Shown: positions 7,644-15,886 of the stretch, in pieces
Layout of the letters: every line of letters begins with the position of its first letter
Numbering within the stretch: position 1 is the stretch's first letter
Source: Thalassotalea psychrophila
GTDB taxonomy: Bacteria; Pseudomonadota; Gammaproteobacteria; Enterobacterales; Alteromonadaceae
DNA: 64,000 bases
Direction of reading: 5' to 3'
NCBI RefSeq assembly: GCF_031583595.1
Contig: NZ_CP134145.1
Location: forward strand, 2,852,001 to 2,916,000
The notes under the pieces: model-generated
Database searches by the model: none
What the model saw: the letters and a program-made list of their open reading frames with translations, nothing else
Told to the model about the DNA's origin: nothing
Program-made: the position numbers and the translations under genes

Positions 7644-7917
7644 TTAGCCATAACTCCATTAATTGTTTAAGTTGCTGCTTCTCTTTATTGGTTAAATCTG
7701 TCACTTCATTTTTTGCATATAAGGTTAGTAGGTAAAATTGGTTATTTTTATCAAAGTAATAATAAATAACACGTATCCCACTTCTTTTTCCCTTACCTTT
7801 AGCTGCAAAACGGATTTTTCTTAAACCGCCAGTCCCTTTTATTAAATCACCTTTATATGGATTATTAAGTAACTCAACTTGTAATACACGATATTGATCA
7901 TCTAACAGATAATCCAT
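7630..7917 (-). CDS. higB: HigB-2/RelE-like toxin, N-terminus lost by probable frameshift
   Basis: The 95-residue frame carries the RelE-like core: LIKGTGGLRKIRFAAKGKGKRSG, IRVIYYYFD, FYLLTLYAKNEVTDL. HigB2 of V. cholerae is about 110 residues and starts 15-20 residues earlier. The missing part can be read upstream but in two frames: ATG at 7961 encodes MDDLFV, then one base is lacking near 7941-7943, after which SSIFEKYR leads straight into the annotated Met. Either the toxin is inactivated, it starts internally at 7917 without its first strand, or the base is a sequencing error. The full-length form is an mRNA interferase acting on the ribosome. Confidence 0.8.
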   Translation of the reverse strand: MDYLLDDQYRVLQVELLNNPYKGDLIKGTGGLRKIRFAAKGKGKRSGIRVIYYYFDKNNQFYLLTLYAKNEVTDLTNKEKQQLKQLMELWLNEQT

Positions 7918-7967
7918 TCTGTATTTTTCAAATATACTTGATCAACAAATAAATCGTCCATACATTA

Positions 7968-7996
7968 AGTGTACGCGCATAACGTACATTAGACAA
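7968..7996 (-). promoter_or_regulatory. higBA promoter with overlapping operator
   Basis: On the minus strand TTGTCT (7996-7991) and TACACT (7973-7968) are 17 nt apart, a good sigma-70 promoter. The palindrome TGTACG-N7-CGTACA (7970-7988) overlaps the spacer and the -10, so a bound HigA dimer would block RNA polymerase. The predicted start point is about 7961, close to the ATG that begins the ancestral toxin frame. Confidence 0.68.
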
Positions 7997-8045
7997 AGTT
8001 TTATTCAAGGGACTACCTTTACCACTCCCTGAAAATAAACAACAC

Positions 8046-8065
8046 TCCCTGAATTTATTTCAGGG
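8046..8065. repeat. REP-like palindrome CCCTGAATTTATTTCAGGG
   Basis: An exact copy of the dispersed palindrome. A truncated half copy (ACTCCCTGAA) lies about 25 nt to the left, so the element is partly duplicated here. Confidence 0.75.
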
Positions 8066-8078
8066 TCCAAGTGAAGAA

Positions 8079-8681
8079 TTAATAAAGAAATATCAACCCT
8101 TGCTCAATATGTTCATACAGGTAGAAACAACCACTAAGATTAGCAATAATCACTAACAATAATTCAATTCGAAATGATAATTTTTTAGATTTATGGCGAA
8201 GCTTTTGCTGAGCAATAACCGCCCCAGGCCAGCCGCCCATCAACGCAAACAAATGCAGCAGCCCTTCTGATGTACGCCAAGCCCCTACCTTTGCCTTACG
8301 CTTGTCATAATCGTAGGCAAAATACGTAACTAGGCTCATCAGCATATAAACCAGTACCAATTGCCAAATAATGTTTCCTACCAACCATAAACCAAGCAGC
8401 GCAATTAAAAACAGATAAGCACATAGCAGTGCCAAGTTGTTTTGTTTTTTTACAGCAGTTTTTCTGCTTACATCGCCAGCACGAGTGGCGCGCAGCGCAC
8501 AAGGTCGGCCTTTGTTATTTTTGTTAAGTTCGAACGTGATCACTTGCCCAACGCTAGGGCGAACGCTACGGTTAGTAAAGTCTTTAATATGAATAAAAAC
8601 GTCTTTGCCACCTTGCATTGGTGAGATAAAACCAAAGCCTTTATCATCGTTCCACGTTGTGAGTTTTCCTTTGCCGCGCAT
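8079..8681 (-). CDS. Cold-shock domain fused to DUF1294 membrane domain
   Basis: Residues 1-70 are a cold-shock OB fold (GKLTTWNDDKGFGFISP and DVFIHIKDF are RNP1 and RNP2). Residues about 85-200 hold three or four membrane helices with the DUF1294 signature (YDYDKRKAK, ALMGGWPGA, QKLRHKSKK). The protein should bind single-stranded nucleic acid at the inner membrane. This two-domain form is widespread, but its role is not known. AAAGGAA lies 5 nt before the ATG at 8681; a GTG one codon upstream is less likely. Confidence 0.85.
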   Translation of the reverse strand: MRGKGKLTTWNDDKGFGFISPMQGGKDVFIHIKDFTNRSVRPSVGQVITFELNKNNKGRPCALRATRAGDVSRKTAVKKQNNLALLCAYLFLIALLGLWLVGNIIWQLVLVYMLMSLVTYFAYDYDKRKAKVGAWRTSEGLLHLFALMGGWPGAVIAQQKLRHKSKKLSFRIELLLVIIANLSGCFYLYEHIEQGLIFLY

Positions 8682-8842
8682 CACTATTCCTTTTAATTTT
8701 TTCTTATAGCAAGCAGATAGTTAATCTACTTGCTATTAAACTTAAATATAAGCTGTTTTTACATTAAAATTAATCACCAATAGTTAACTTCACTGTTATG
8801 ATTAATATAATTCTGTTCACCAATTTTTAAGTGTCATTATTA

Positions 8843-10642
8843 ATGAATAACACACCACTGAATATTTTAAACAACGTGTTCGGCTATAGCCAATTTCGCC
8901 ATCAGCAAGCGCAAATTATTGATGACGTATTAGCCGGTAATGACGTATTTAACTTAATGCCAACCGGTGGTGGTAAATCACTGTGTTATCAAATCCCGTC
9001 ATTGGTATTAAACGGCGTTGGTATTGTGGTGTCACCACTTATCGCCCTGATGCAAGACCAAGTTAATGCGTTAACGTTACTCGGCATTAAGGCTGCATTT
9101 TTAAATTCTACACAAGACTATGCCACGCAACAAACCATTGAACAGCAACTTATTAATAACGACATTGATATTTTATATGTCGCGCCCGAACGCTTGCTAA
9201 TGGAGAAAACCTTATCGCTGCTGGAGCGTATTAATATTGCGCTTTTCGCCATTGATGAAGCGCACTGTGTATCGCAATGGGGCCATGATTTCAGACCTGA
9301 ATACCAACAACTGAGCCTATTGCGCCAGCGTTTCCCCAATGTTGCCACTATTGCTTTAACCGCCACCGCCGATGAACGCACCAGAGAAGAAATCATTAAC
9401 GTACTGGGCTTAACCAATGCCCAAAAATTTGTGCACAGTTTCGATCGGCCAAACATTCAATATCGCATTCATCAAAATAGTGTTGGCAAAGAAGGCTTAT
9501 TAAGGTTTATTAATGACGAACACCCTAATGATTGCGGCATTGTTTATTGTTTATCTAGAAAATCGGTTGAATCAACCGCCGCGTGGTTAGCCAGTAAAGG
9601 CAAAAATGCACTGCCCTATCATGCAAAATTACCCACTACGGTAAAAGAAGATCACCTAAACCGTTTTTTACGTGAAGACAACGTAATTATTGTCGCCACC
9701 ATTGCCTTTGGCATGGGCATAGATAAACCAAACGTGCGCTTTGTTGCCCATTTAAACCTGCCCAAAAACATTGAAGCTTATTATCAAGAAACTGGCCGAG
9801 CCGGCAGAGATGGCTTACCGAGCACTGCCTGGATGTCGTATCGCATGCAAGATGTAATTCAACTTAGGCAAATGACAGAAAGCAGCCAAGGCAGTGAACT
9901 ATTTAAACAAGTTACCCAACGTAAATTAAACGCCTTACTTGGTTACTGTGAAGTGAGTGATTGTCGAAGAAAAGCGATACTAAATTATTTCTCAGAAGAC
10001 TATAGCGCCCCCTGCGGAAACTGTGACAACTGCTTAAACCCGCCAAAAACCTTTGATGGTACCTTAGCCGCTAAAAAAGCGTTATCAACGGTGTACCGCA
10101 GTGAGCAAAGTTTTGGCGCACTGCACCAAGTAGATATATTACTTGGTAAAACAAACGAGAAAATAACACGTTTTAATCATCAAAATTTATCAGTTTTTGG
10201 CATTGGCAAAGAACACACCGACAAAGAATGGCAAGGCGTATTCAGACAACTGGTTGCTATGGGCTACTTAGGTGTAGATCTGCAATACGGCGCATTAAAG
10301 CTCACCGAAAAATCGCGCGATATATTACAAGATAAAACCCAGATTCAATTTAGAGAAATTCCTAAAACCGTAAAACAACCAAAAACTAAAAAAGCGCCAA
10401 AACAACACATAGACCTTTCAACATCAGACAACCTGGTATTTGAACAATTACGCGATTTAAGAACAACCTGGGCCAAAGAAAAAGGCGTGCCCGCCTACGT
10501 TATTTTCCACGACGCAACCCTAAAAGCACTGGCCCAGAAAAAACCAACAACCATGGACGAGCTTAAAGACATTAGCGGAATAGGCTGCGCCAAAGCAGAG
10601 CGATATGGCGCTGAGGTGGTTAAAGTTATTAAAGGACTCTAG
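8843..10642 (+). CDS. recQ: ATP-dependent DNA helicase RecQ
   Basis: The 3'-5' helicase unwinds recombination and fork intermediates in the RecF pathway. Visible in order are the helicase core with GYSQFRHQQAQII (motif 0), MPTGGGKSLCYQ (Walker A), DEAHCVSQWGHDFRPEY (motif II and aromatic-rich loop), ALTATAD (III) and QETGRAGRDG (VI). The RQC zinc site follows (C-RRKAILNYF, CGNCDNC), then a winged helix and a C-terminal HRDC domain (LRTTWAKEKGVPAYVIFHDATL). Length and order match E. coli RecQ. A GTG at 8831 would add four residues; neither start has a clear ribosome binding site. Confidence 0.95.
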   Translation: MNNTPLNILNNVFGYSQFRHQQAQIIDDVLAGNDVFNLMPTGGGKSLCYQIPSLVLNGVGIVVSPLIALMQDQVNALTLLGIKAAFLNSTQDYATQQTIEQQLINNDIDILYVAPERLLMEKTLSLLERINIALFAIDEAHCVSQWGHDFRPEYQQLSLLRQRFPNVATIALTATADERTREEIINVLGLTNAQKFVHSFDRPNIQYRIHQNSVGKEGLLRFINDEHPNDCGIVYCLSRKSVESTAAWLASKGKNALPYHAKLPTTVKEDHLNRFLREDNVIIVATIAFGMGIDKPNVRFVAHLNLPKNIEAYYQETGRAGRDGLPSTAWMSYRMQDVIQLRQMTESSQGSELFKQVTQRKLNALLGYCEVSDCRRKAILNYFSEDYSAPCGNCDNCLNPPKTFDGTLAAKKALSTVYRSEQSFGALHQVDILLGKTNEKITRFNHQNLSVFGIGKEHTDKEWQGVFRQLVAMGYLGVDLQYGALKLTEKSRDILQDKTQIQFREIPKTVKQPKTKKAPKQHIDLSTSDNLVFEQLRDLRTTWAKEKGVPAYVIFHDATLKALAQKKPTTMDELKDISGIGCAKAERYGAEVVKVIKGL

Positions 10643-10730
10643 TGAGTCTACAATCAATATTACTTATAATGATGTAAATGATGAATACTATGAGTACGAC
10701 ATCAGTGACAAAAGAAAAGCACTAACCACC

Positions 10731-11201
10731 ATGATAGAGCAAACAGTAACCATACTCATCGGCCCGCCTGGTTGTGGTAAAAGCAGCTATGTAAAAAAGC
10801 ACAAACACAAATTCGACTTCATTATGAACTCAGATAATATCGTGATGAAGCTTTGCCGTGAAAATAACATGCAATATCATGAATTCTTCGAACTACCCAC
10901 TGCTCACAAATTAAGAAAATCTCATCAACAAAAGTTCAATTACGCCATAAAGCTATCAAAGCAATACAACAACATTGTCTGGGATTTAACCAACCTCACA
11001 ATAAAAGCTAGACAACGTATCAGAAACCACTACCCGAGTGCATCATTTGAATATGTAGAATTTTACTGGCAAGACGATGTAGATGCGTTGTTTGAAATTA
11101 ACAAACAACGCTATCAACAAATTGGTAAGTTTATTGAAGAAAGAGCTTTAACTGAGATGATAGATAATTATCAGCCCTTTAATGTTGCTGAATTAAGTTA
11201 A
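10731..11201 (+). CDS. P-loop kinase-like ATPase (Pnkp/zeta-toxin type)
   Basis: The chain opens with a beta strand and Walker A (TVTILIGPPGCGKSSYVKKH). About 60 residues later comes IVWDLTNLTIKARQRIR, the D-x-T-N-x(3)-x-R element found in polynucleotide-kinase-like P-loop proteins of phages and bacteria. It probably phosphorylates a nucleotide, nucleic acid end or small molecule. I chose the ATG at 10731 because these kinases start directly at the P-loop strand. The frame can also start at 10605 inside recQ, which would couple the two genes. No adjacent antitoxin supports a zeta-toxin reading. Confidence 0.68.
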   Translation: MIEQTVTILIGPPGCGKSSYVKKHKHKFDFIMNSDNIVMKLCRENNMQYHEFFELPTAHKLRKSHQQKFNYAIKLSKQYNNIVWDLTNLTIKARQRIRNHYPSASFEYVEFYWQDDVDALFEINKQRYQQIGKFIEERALTEMIDNYQPFNVAELS

Positions 11202-11261
11202 CTTTACCAATACATCTTCTTACAGTCTCTAATAACATAAATTGATGCACTGGCGAAATAA

Positions 11262-11591
11262 TCACCACAAAAGTTTAAATATAAACTTCAAAATTCGAAA
11301 TGGGACTATAACCATCATAGCCATAACAAGAATTGGAAAAGTGAATGGTAAAAAGACTAAAAACCAAAACATAGCAGAAGAGTTGCCCTCTGCATGGTTT
11401 TGGTTTGAATTGAATGCACCAAGTAGTGCGGCAATACCAGCAAACTCTAAGAAGCCTAAGCCTTCTTCAACACCAGTTTCATGATAATCGAACTCGTCAA
11501 AACTATCTTCATAGTAATAGTCTTCATTTTGGAATTCGTCACCCTGAAACTGTTCAAAGTCGTGTTCGTTATTGTTGCTGTGGTAGCTCAA
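11262..11591 (-). CDS. Small membrane protein with acidic N-terminus, TTG start
   Basis: The 109-residue protein has an Asp/Glu/Tyr-rich N-terminal half (about residues 8-40), a short hydrophobic patch (FLEFAGIAALLGAF) and a long C-terminal membrane segment (MFWFLVFLPFTFPILVMAMMVIV) with a basic tail. There is no ATG before residue 70. The best start is a TTG one base after the stop codon of the 50-residue gene upstream, which suggests translational coupling. I do not recognise the family. Confidence 0.55.
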   Translation of the reverse strand: MSYHSNNNEHDFEQFQGDEFQNEDYYYEDSFDEFDYHETGVEEGLGFLEFAGIAALLGAFNSNQNHAEGNSSAMFWFLVFLPFTFPILVMAMMVIVPFRILKFIFKLLW

Positions 11592-11592
11592 A

Positions 11593-11745
11593 CTAACAGG
11601 CTTTTAATTTAGCTTTAACTAATAAAGATACACAACCTTTAGCAATAAAGAATATTGCTAAAGGCAATGAAAGAATAACCATTGCAGGTAGAAATTTTGC
11701 TGACCAAGGGTTTGTTTGATTCATGTATTGTTTTGGAAAAATCAT
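11593..11745 (-). CDS. Predicted 50-residue membrane protein
   Basis: This short frame has a polar start (MIFPKQYMNQTNPW), one hydrophobic helix of about 20 residues (PAMVILSLPLAIFFIAKG) and a Lys-rich end, the layout of a single-pass small membrane protein. Its stop lies one base before the TTG start of the 109-residue membrane protein, so the two look like a two-gene unit. An internal ATG at 11724 is an alternative start. No good ribosome binding site is visible for either, so the call is tentative. Confidence 0.45.
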   Translation of the reverse strand: MIFPKQYMNQTNPWSAKFLPAMVILSLPLAIFFIAKGCVSLLVKAKLKAC

Positions 11746-11932
11746 AATGTTGCTTTTAAAAAAGTTGTTGTTTGTTAATTGCTATCTATTTTATCTAAAG
11801 TACACAAACTGTTCTGTTTACATTTGTTACCGGTGTATTTTAAATAATTGAGCTAAATCCTTTATTTACATGGGTTGTTAAAGGTTCTGAATAGTAAATG
11901 AATAGAATTAACAAGTTTATAACAACAAACTA

Positions 11933-11984
11933 TTGCAGTGTTTTACATTTGGTTAACGGAATATTTTCTGGTCGGATGTATAAT
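11933..11984 (+). promoter_or_regulatory. Shared sRNA promoter, copy A: conserved 25-nt box and -10
   Basis: The box at 11933-11957 begins TTGCAGTGTTTTACATTTGG and ends TTAAC. It is identical in the three other copies. It lies 21 nt before a consensus -10, TATAAT (11979-11984). No -35 hexamer is present at the right distance, and the box ends where a -35 would be. This suggests an activator-dependent promoter. Confidence 0.7.
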
Positions 11985-11989
11985 TAAAC

Positions 11990-12060
11990 ACAGTTAACTT
12001 TTCATAGTTTTCCTCCCTGAAATGCTTTGCCACCTCATTATTGCAGGTGGCTTTTTTTTT
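11990..12060 (+). ncRNA. Candidate sibling small RNA, copy A
   Basis: The predicted transcript starts near 11990, about 6 nt after the -10. It contains CAGTTAACTTTTCATAG, TTTTCCTCCCTGAAATGC and a terminator hairpin with stem GCCACCT/AGGTGGC (12029-12051) followed by nine Ts. No frame with a ribosome binding site fits in it. Copies B, C and D share the leader but differ in the stem. CCTCCC is complementary to Shine-Dalgarno GGAGG, so base pairing with mRNA ribosome binding sites is a reasonable inference. Confidence 0.68.
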
Positions 12061-12077
12061 GCCTGAAATTTAAGAGC

Positions 12078-12216
12078 TGGATTCCCGAACAAGCCGGGAA
12101 TGACGAATAGTATGGTTTTTTTATCTGAAATTTAAGAGCTGGATTCCGTAACAAGTACGGAAAGACGGTCGATAAGATAAATGCTTTTTCCTCCTCATTA
12201 TTGCAGGTGGCTTTTA
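12078..12216. repeat. Two GGATTCC hairpins and a duplicated sRNA terminator fragment
   Basis: GGATTCCCGAACAAGCCGGG (hairpin, 12079-12105 with its ATGACG tail) and GGATTCCGTAACAAGTACGG (12141-12167) follow the same lead-in, CTGAAATTTAAGAGCT. Next comes CCTCCTCATTATTGCAGG with GTGGC (12190-12212), a decayed copy of the terminator of sRNA copy A. The unit terminator plus hairpin has thus been duplicated in tandem. The rest of 11746-12386 shows no coding sequence. Confidence 0.7.
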
Positions 12217-12386
12217 TATTCTGCTAATTATGCATTCCTAAACACGCAGGGAAATGCGATGTACTCGCTTAAAAGCATTTCTAATTTTTTCTACTATATT
12301 TAATTGGTTTGAACATAAAAAAGGCAGTTTTCTTTTTTGAAGAAGAAGCGCTTTTTGTTCCAATTTAATAACGATAAGGACATTTT

Positions 12387-14432
12387 ATGAAAAAGTTTTT
12401 ACTTTTAATTCTTCCGCTTATGGGAATGATTCTGTTAAGTGGTTGTAATGTTAGTGGCGATAAAGTAGCAAGTACTTCTGCTGCAGTGCAAGCACCACCA
12501 TTAATTGAACGTGATGTATTGTTTGGTAACCCCAGTCGTACTCAGGGGCGTGTTAGTCCTGATGGCATGCAAATGAGTTTTCGTGCTCCATTAAATGGGG
12601 TAATGAATTTATGGATAGGTAATAAAGGCGAATTTGACAGCGTTCGTGCTATTACCAAAGATAACGGTCGCGGCATTCCCAGCCACTTTTGGACACTCGA
12701 CAGTAAACATGTTTTATATATCCAAGATCAAAATGGTGATGAAAACTGGCACTTGTACGCAGTAGAGTTAGCAACGGGCAAAATAAAAGATTTATCCCCT
12801 TATGATGGCACAATGGCACAAATGATCAGACAAAGTGAATCAAGGCCTGGAGTGGTTATTGTTGGAATGAATGACAGAGATCCCAAATGGCACGATGTAT
12901 ACAGCGTAGACTTATCTACAGGTAGCAGAACCTTGTTGGTCGAAAATACCGGCTTTGCAGAAATTTTGGTAGACAATGATCTACAGGTAAGGCTAGCAAG
13001 TAAAACCTTGGCCAATGGTGACTTGCAAGTATTCACCAGAGTTGAAAATGACTGGCAAGAGCTTTTTATCACCCCATTTGAAGATATGCTTACCAGTGCT
13101 ATTTTAGGTTTTGATAAAAGTAATACTGGTATTTATCTCCTTGACAGTAAAAATAGAAATACCGCAGCTTTAACACACCTTTCACTGACAGATAATAAAT
13201 TAACGACTTTGGTAACATCAGATGATGTTGATGTCTCTAGCGTATTATTTGCTCCCGTCTCTCATAAGCCTTTCGCTTATGCACTGGATTTGATTAAACC
13301 TGAATGGCATGCAATCGATGACGCCTACAAAGGCGATATTGATAAACTTAACCAGCAATTAAATGGTGGTTCACAAGTTTTGGCACAATCTTTAGATAAT
13401 AACTACTGGACTGTATATACCGATGAAAGCGACAGCTCACCAGTATATAAAGTGTATGACAGAGCAACAGGACAACTAGACGATTTATTCGTTACTAACC
13501 CGAAATTAAAAGGTGTTACGTTGGCAAAAATGCATGGCGTAATAATTAAATCTCGCGATAACAAACAACTTATCTCTTATTTAACCTTGCCAGTTGAAAG
13601 CGATCCTGATGGCGATGGCAAACCAAGTACGGCCGTGCCTATGGTATTACTTGTACATGGAGGCCCTTGGGCAAGAGATGTATACGGTTACTCACCCACA
13701 GTGCAATGGTTGGCAAACAGGGGCTATGCGGTATTGCAAGTTAATTTCCGCTCTTCTACTGGCTTTGGTAAAGCATTTTTAAATGCAGGTAACAAGCAAT
13801 GGGGTAAAGCCATGCATACCGACTTACTTGATGCTAAAGCATGGGCAGTAGCAGAAGGTATAACGAACGCAGATCAAGTTGCTATCATGGGAGGCAGTTA
13901 TGGTGGTTATGCTACGTTAGCTGGTCTTACTTTCACCCCTGATGAATTTACTTGCGGGGTTGATATAGTTGGACCATCTAACCTTCAAACCTTGCTTTCA
14001 TCTATCCCACCCTACTGGGAAAGCTTCAGGCAAGTATTTACCAATGCTATTGGCGATCCAACAACTGAAGAGGGAGAAAAACTTTTAAAAGAGAGTTCTC
14101 CCCTTACCTATGTTGACAACATAAAAAAACCCCTGCTAATTGCCCAGGGAGCAAATGATCCCAGAGTGAAACAGGCGGAGTCGGATCAAATCGTTGAAGC
14201 AATGAAGTTACGTGATATTCCGGTTACCTATGTACTGTTTCCTGATGAAGGGCATGGTTTTCAAAAGCCGGAAAATAATCTGGCATTTTTTGCCGTAGCC
14301 GAGGCGTTTTTAGCTGAGTGCCAGCACGGCAGAGCGCAACCAGTTGATAATGATTTTGCCAATTCCAGCATACAAATAACTCATGGTTTGGAGTATGTAC
14401 CTGGTGTGCCAGGCACGGCAAGCAGTAATTAA
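12387..14432 (+). CDS. S9 family prolyl-oligopeptidase-like lipoprotein
   Basis: A signal peptide with lipobox LLSGC anchors the protein to a membrane. Residues about 40-390 are WD/beta-propeller-like repeats. Residues about 400-660 are the alpha/beta-hydrolase domain with HGGPWARD (oxyanion region), GGSYGGY (nucleophile Ser504), GANDPRV (Asp591) and DEGHGF (His623). The triad is complete, so it should cleave short peptides in the periplasm or at the surface. A DPDGDGK loop just before the catalytic domain looks like a calcium site. AAGGA precedes the ATG. It is monocistronic, with a strong terminator after it and an sRNA-like element before it. Confidence 0.92.
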   Translation: MKKFLLLILPLMGMILLSGCNVSGDKVASTSAAVQAPPLIERDVLFGNPSRTQGRVSPDGMQMSFRAPLNGVMNLWIGNKGEFDSVRAITKDNGRGIPSHFWTLDSKHVLYIQDQNGDENWHLYAVELATGKIKDLSPYDGTMAQMIRQSESRPGVVIVGMNDRDPKWHDVYSVDLSTGSRTLLVENTGFAEILVDNDLQVRLASKTLANGDLQVFTRVENDWQELFITPFEDMLTSAILGFDKSNTGIYLLDSKNRNTAALTHLSLTDNKLTTLVTSDDVDVSSVLFAPVSHKPFAYALDLIKPEWHAIDDAYKGDIDKLNQQLNGGSQVLAQSLDNNYWTVYTDESDSSPVYKVYDRATGQLDDLFVTNPKLKGVTLAKMHGVIIKSRDNKQLISYLTLPVESDPDGDGKPSTAVPMVLLVHGGPWARDVYGYSPTVQWLANRGYAVLQVNFRSSTGFGKAFLNAGNKQWGKAMHTDLLDAKAWAVAEGITNADQVAIMGGSYGGYATLAGLTFTPDEFTCGVDIVGPSNLQTLLSSIPPYWESFRQVFTNAIGDPTTEEGEKLLKESSPLTYVDNIKKPLLIAQGANDPRVKQAESDQIVEAMKLRDIPVTYVLFPDEGHGFQKPENNLAFFAVAEAFLAECQHGRAQPVDNDFANSSIQITHGLEYVPGVPGTASSN

Positions 14433-14474
14433 GCAATTTAAATTGCTATAACTTTTTTATAGCAGTTAATAAAC

Positions 14475-14505
14475 AAAACAGCCAAGCATTGCTTGGCTGT
14501 TTTTT
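14475..14505 (+). terminator. Rho-independent terminator after the S9 peptidase gene
   Basis: A stem built on CAGCCAAGC/GCTTGGCTG with an ATT loop is extended by A/T pairs and followed by six Ts. It lies 43 nt after the stop codon. Confidence 0.9.
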
Positions 14506-14696
14506 AATAATAGCTGGCCCTTAAGACCTGTCTCAAAATATCATTTACTACTTTTCTTGCTGAAAAATATTAGAAGACAAAGTCACTTAATAAAATCTTC
14601 CTGTTTTAATATTTTCCCTTGCTACAACAAGCTCCCCAGCAATCGGTGGATAATTTGCTTTAATTAAAGAATATCTATTATTTAAACTTGGCTTAT

Positions 14697-15605
14697 ATGA
14701 TGCTGTTACTTGTTGCTGTTATTTTAGTTTGCTTTATTGGTTACCTAGCTCAAACCACTGGCTTATGCATGGTGCGTGGTGTAAGTGAAAGCATGAAGGG
14801 TAATTATGAGTTTTTAATAGCAATACTGCTTAGTGGCGTACTTTCCTGGGTGGCTATTGTTGTATCTAATGTTTATGGCACTCCAATTGACATACCGGCT
14901 TATTCTGCAAACTGGTGGTTTGCGTTAGGTGGTATTGTTTTTGGCTTAGGTACGGCGTTAAACCAAGGTTGTGGGGTATCGACGCTAAGTAAGCTTTCTA
15001 GAGGCGATTTAACCATGTTAATAACCATATTGGGTTGGTTGTTAGGCTGGTCAATTTTGTCTTACTGGCAACCTACTATAGAGCTTATTGAAATATTTCA
15101 TAATGAGAGAATAGTTACTGGCAGCTTAATTGTATTGTCTGTTGTTATCGTTATTTGGGCAATGCTGGGTGATAGTAAAAGAAAGCGGTTGTGGTTTTCA
15201 ATGCTAGGTATTGGTTTGCTTGCCGGATTTTTATTTTTATATGAAAGGCACTGGACTCCTAGCGGTTTATTACATCATGTAAGCGATGCCCTACTTCATA
15301 ACAATAAACAATCTTGGCCAAGTTTAGAGCGCTACTTTTTATTTTTCGCCTTAATTGCGGGAATGTTAATAGCGGCTTGGCACACCAAAAAATTTGAGCT
15401 GAAACCGATCAGCATGAAGGCGTTTATAACTCACCTAATTGCAGGCACGTTAATGGGATTAGGCGCTGCATTAGCTATGGGCGGGAATGATTCACAGCTG
15501 TTAATATCACTACCAATTTTTTCGCCTGCCGGTTTTGTTGCTGTGTTAGGAATGTTAGTTGGTATACGAACAGGCTTGTTTATTCACAAACTAATGAAAG
15601 CTTAA
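14697..15605 (+). CDS. YeeE/YedE-family sulfur transporter-like membrane protein
   Basis: About nine hydrophobic segments and the motif LNQGCGVSTLSKLSRGD mark the YeeE/YedE family, in which members such as TsuA import thiosulfate through conserved cysteines. Cys27 (TTGLCMVRG) and the Cys of NQGCG are present. The second-half repeat, which usually also carries a Cys motif, reads MGGNDSQLLISLPIF instead, so the transport path may differ. The start is ATG at 14697 or 14700; no clear ribosome binding site. The next 500 bp hold sRNA copy B and repeats, so it appears monocistronic. Confidence 0.8.
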   Translation: MMLLLVAVILVCFIGYLAQTTGLCMVRGVSESMKGNYEFLIAILLSGVLSWVAIVVSNVYGTPIDIPAYSANWWFALGGIVFGLGTALNQGCGVSTLSKLSRGDLTMLITILGWLLGWSILSYWQPTIELIEIFHNERIVTGSLIVLSVVIVIWAMLGDSKRKRLWFSMLGIGLLAGFLFLYERHWTPSGLLHHVSDALLHNNKQSWPSLERYFLFFALIAGMLIAAWHTKKFELKPISMKAFITHLIAGTLMGLGAALAMGGNDSQLLISLPIFSPAGFVAVLGMLVGIRTGLFIHKLMKA

Positions 15606-15629
15606 TAACGTTTAGTTAACAACAAACTG

Positions 15630-15682
15630 TTGCAGTGTTTTACATTTGGTTAACAGTTTTATTACTTGCCGAAGGCTATTAT
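15630..15682 (+). promoter_or_regulatory. Shared sRNA promoter, copy B
   Basis: The 25-nt box (15630-15654) is identical to that of copies A, C and D. It lies 22 nt before the -10 TATTAT (15677-15682). It begins 24 nt after the yeeE-like stop codon. Confidence 0.7.
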
Positions 15683-15688
15683 AAACCC

Positions 15689-15759
15689 AGTTAAACTTTT
15701 CATAGTTTTCCATCCTGAAATGCTATTTTCGGCCTCTGTTTTTACAGAGGCTTTTTTTT
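15689..15759 (+). ncRNA. Candidate sibling small RNA, copy B
   Basis: The leader has CCAGTTAAACTTTTCATAG and TTTTCCATCCTGAAATGC, the most diverged form of the pyrimidine-rich motif (CCATCC instead of CCTCCC). The terminator stem GCCTCTGT/ACAGAGGC (15732-15751) is unlike that of copy A in sequence but equally well paired, and eight Ts follow. Predicted length is about 71 nt. Confidence 0.66.
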
Positions 15760-15762
15760 ATC

Positions 15763-15854
15763 TGAAATTTAAGGAGTGGATTCCCGCCTACGCGGGAAAG
15801 ACGATGGAAGAGTGAAATGCTATTTTTGGCCTCTGTCTTTACAGGGGCTTTTTT
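15763..15854. repeat. GGATTCCCG hairpin and second sRNA-type terminator
   Basis: GGATTCCCGCCTACGCGGGA (hairpin) follows CTGAAATTTAAGGAGT. Then TGAAATGCTATTTTTGGCC and a second hairpin GCCTCTGT/ACAGGGGC (15829-15848) with six Ts repeat the 3' half of sRNA copy B almost exactly. It parallels the tandem duplication seen after copy A. Confidence 0.7.
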
Positions 15855-15886
15855 CCTGTAGCTTATTGATTCCCGCCCTTTCTTCC

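Noticed and set aside
10605..10730. Long N-terminal extension of the P-loop kinase, starting inside recQ
   Set aside because: The extension has no family-like sequence and the P-loop strand begins right after the ATG at 10731; still possible as a coupled start.
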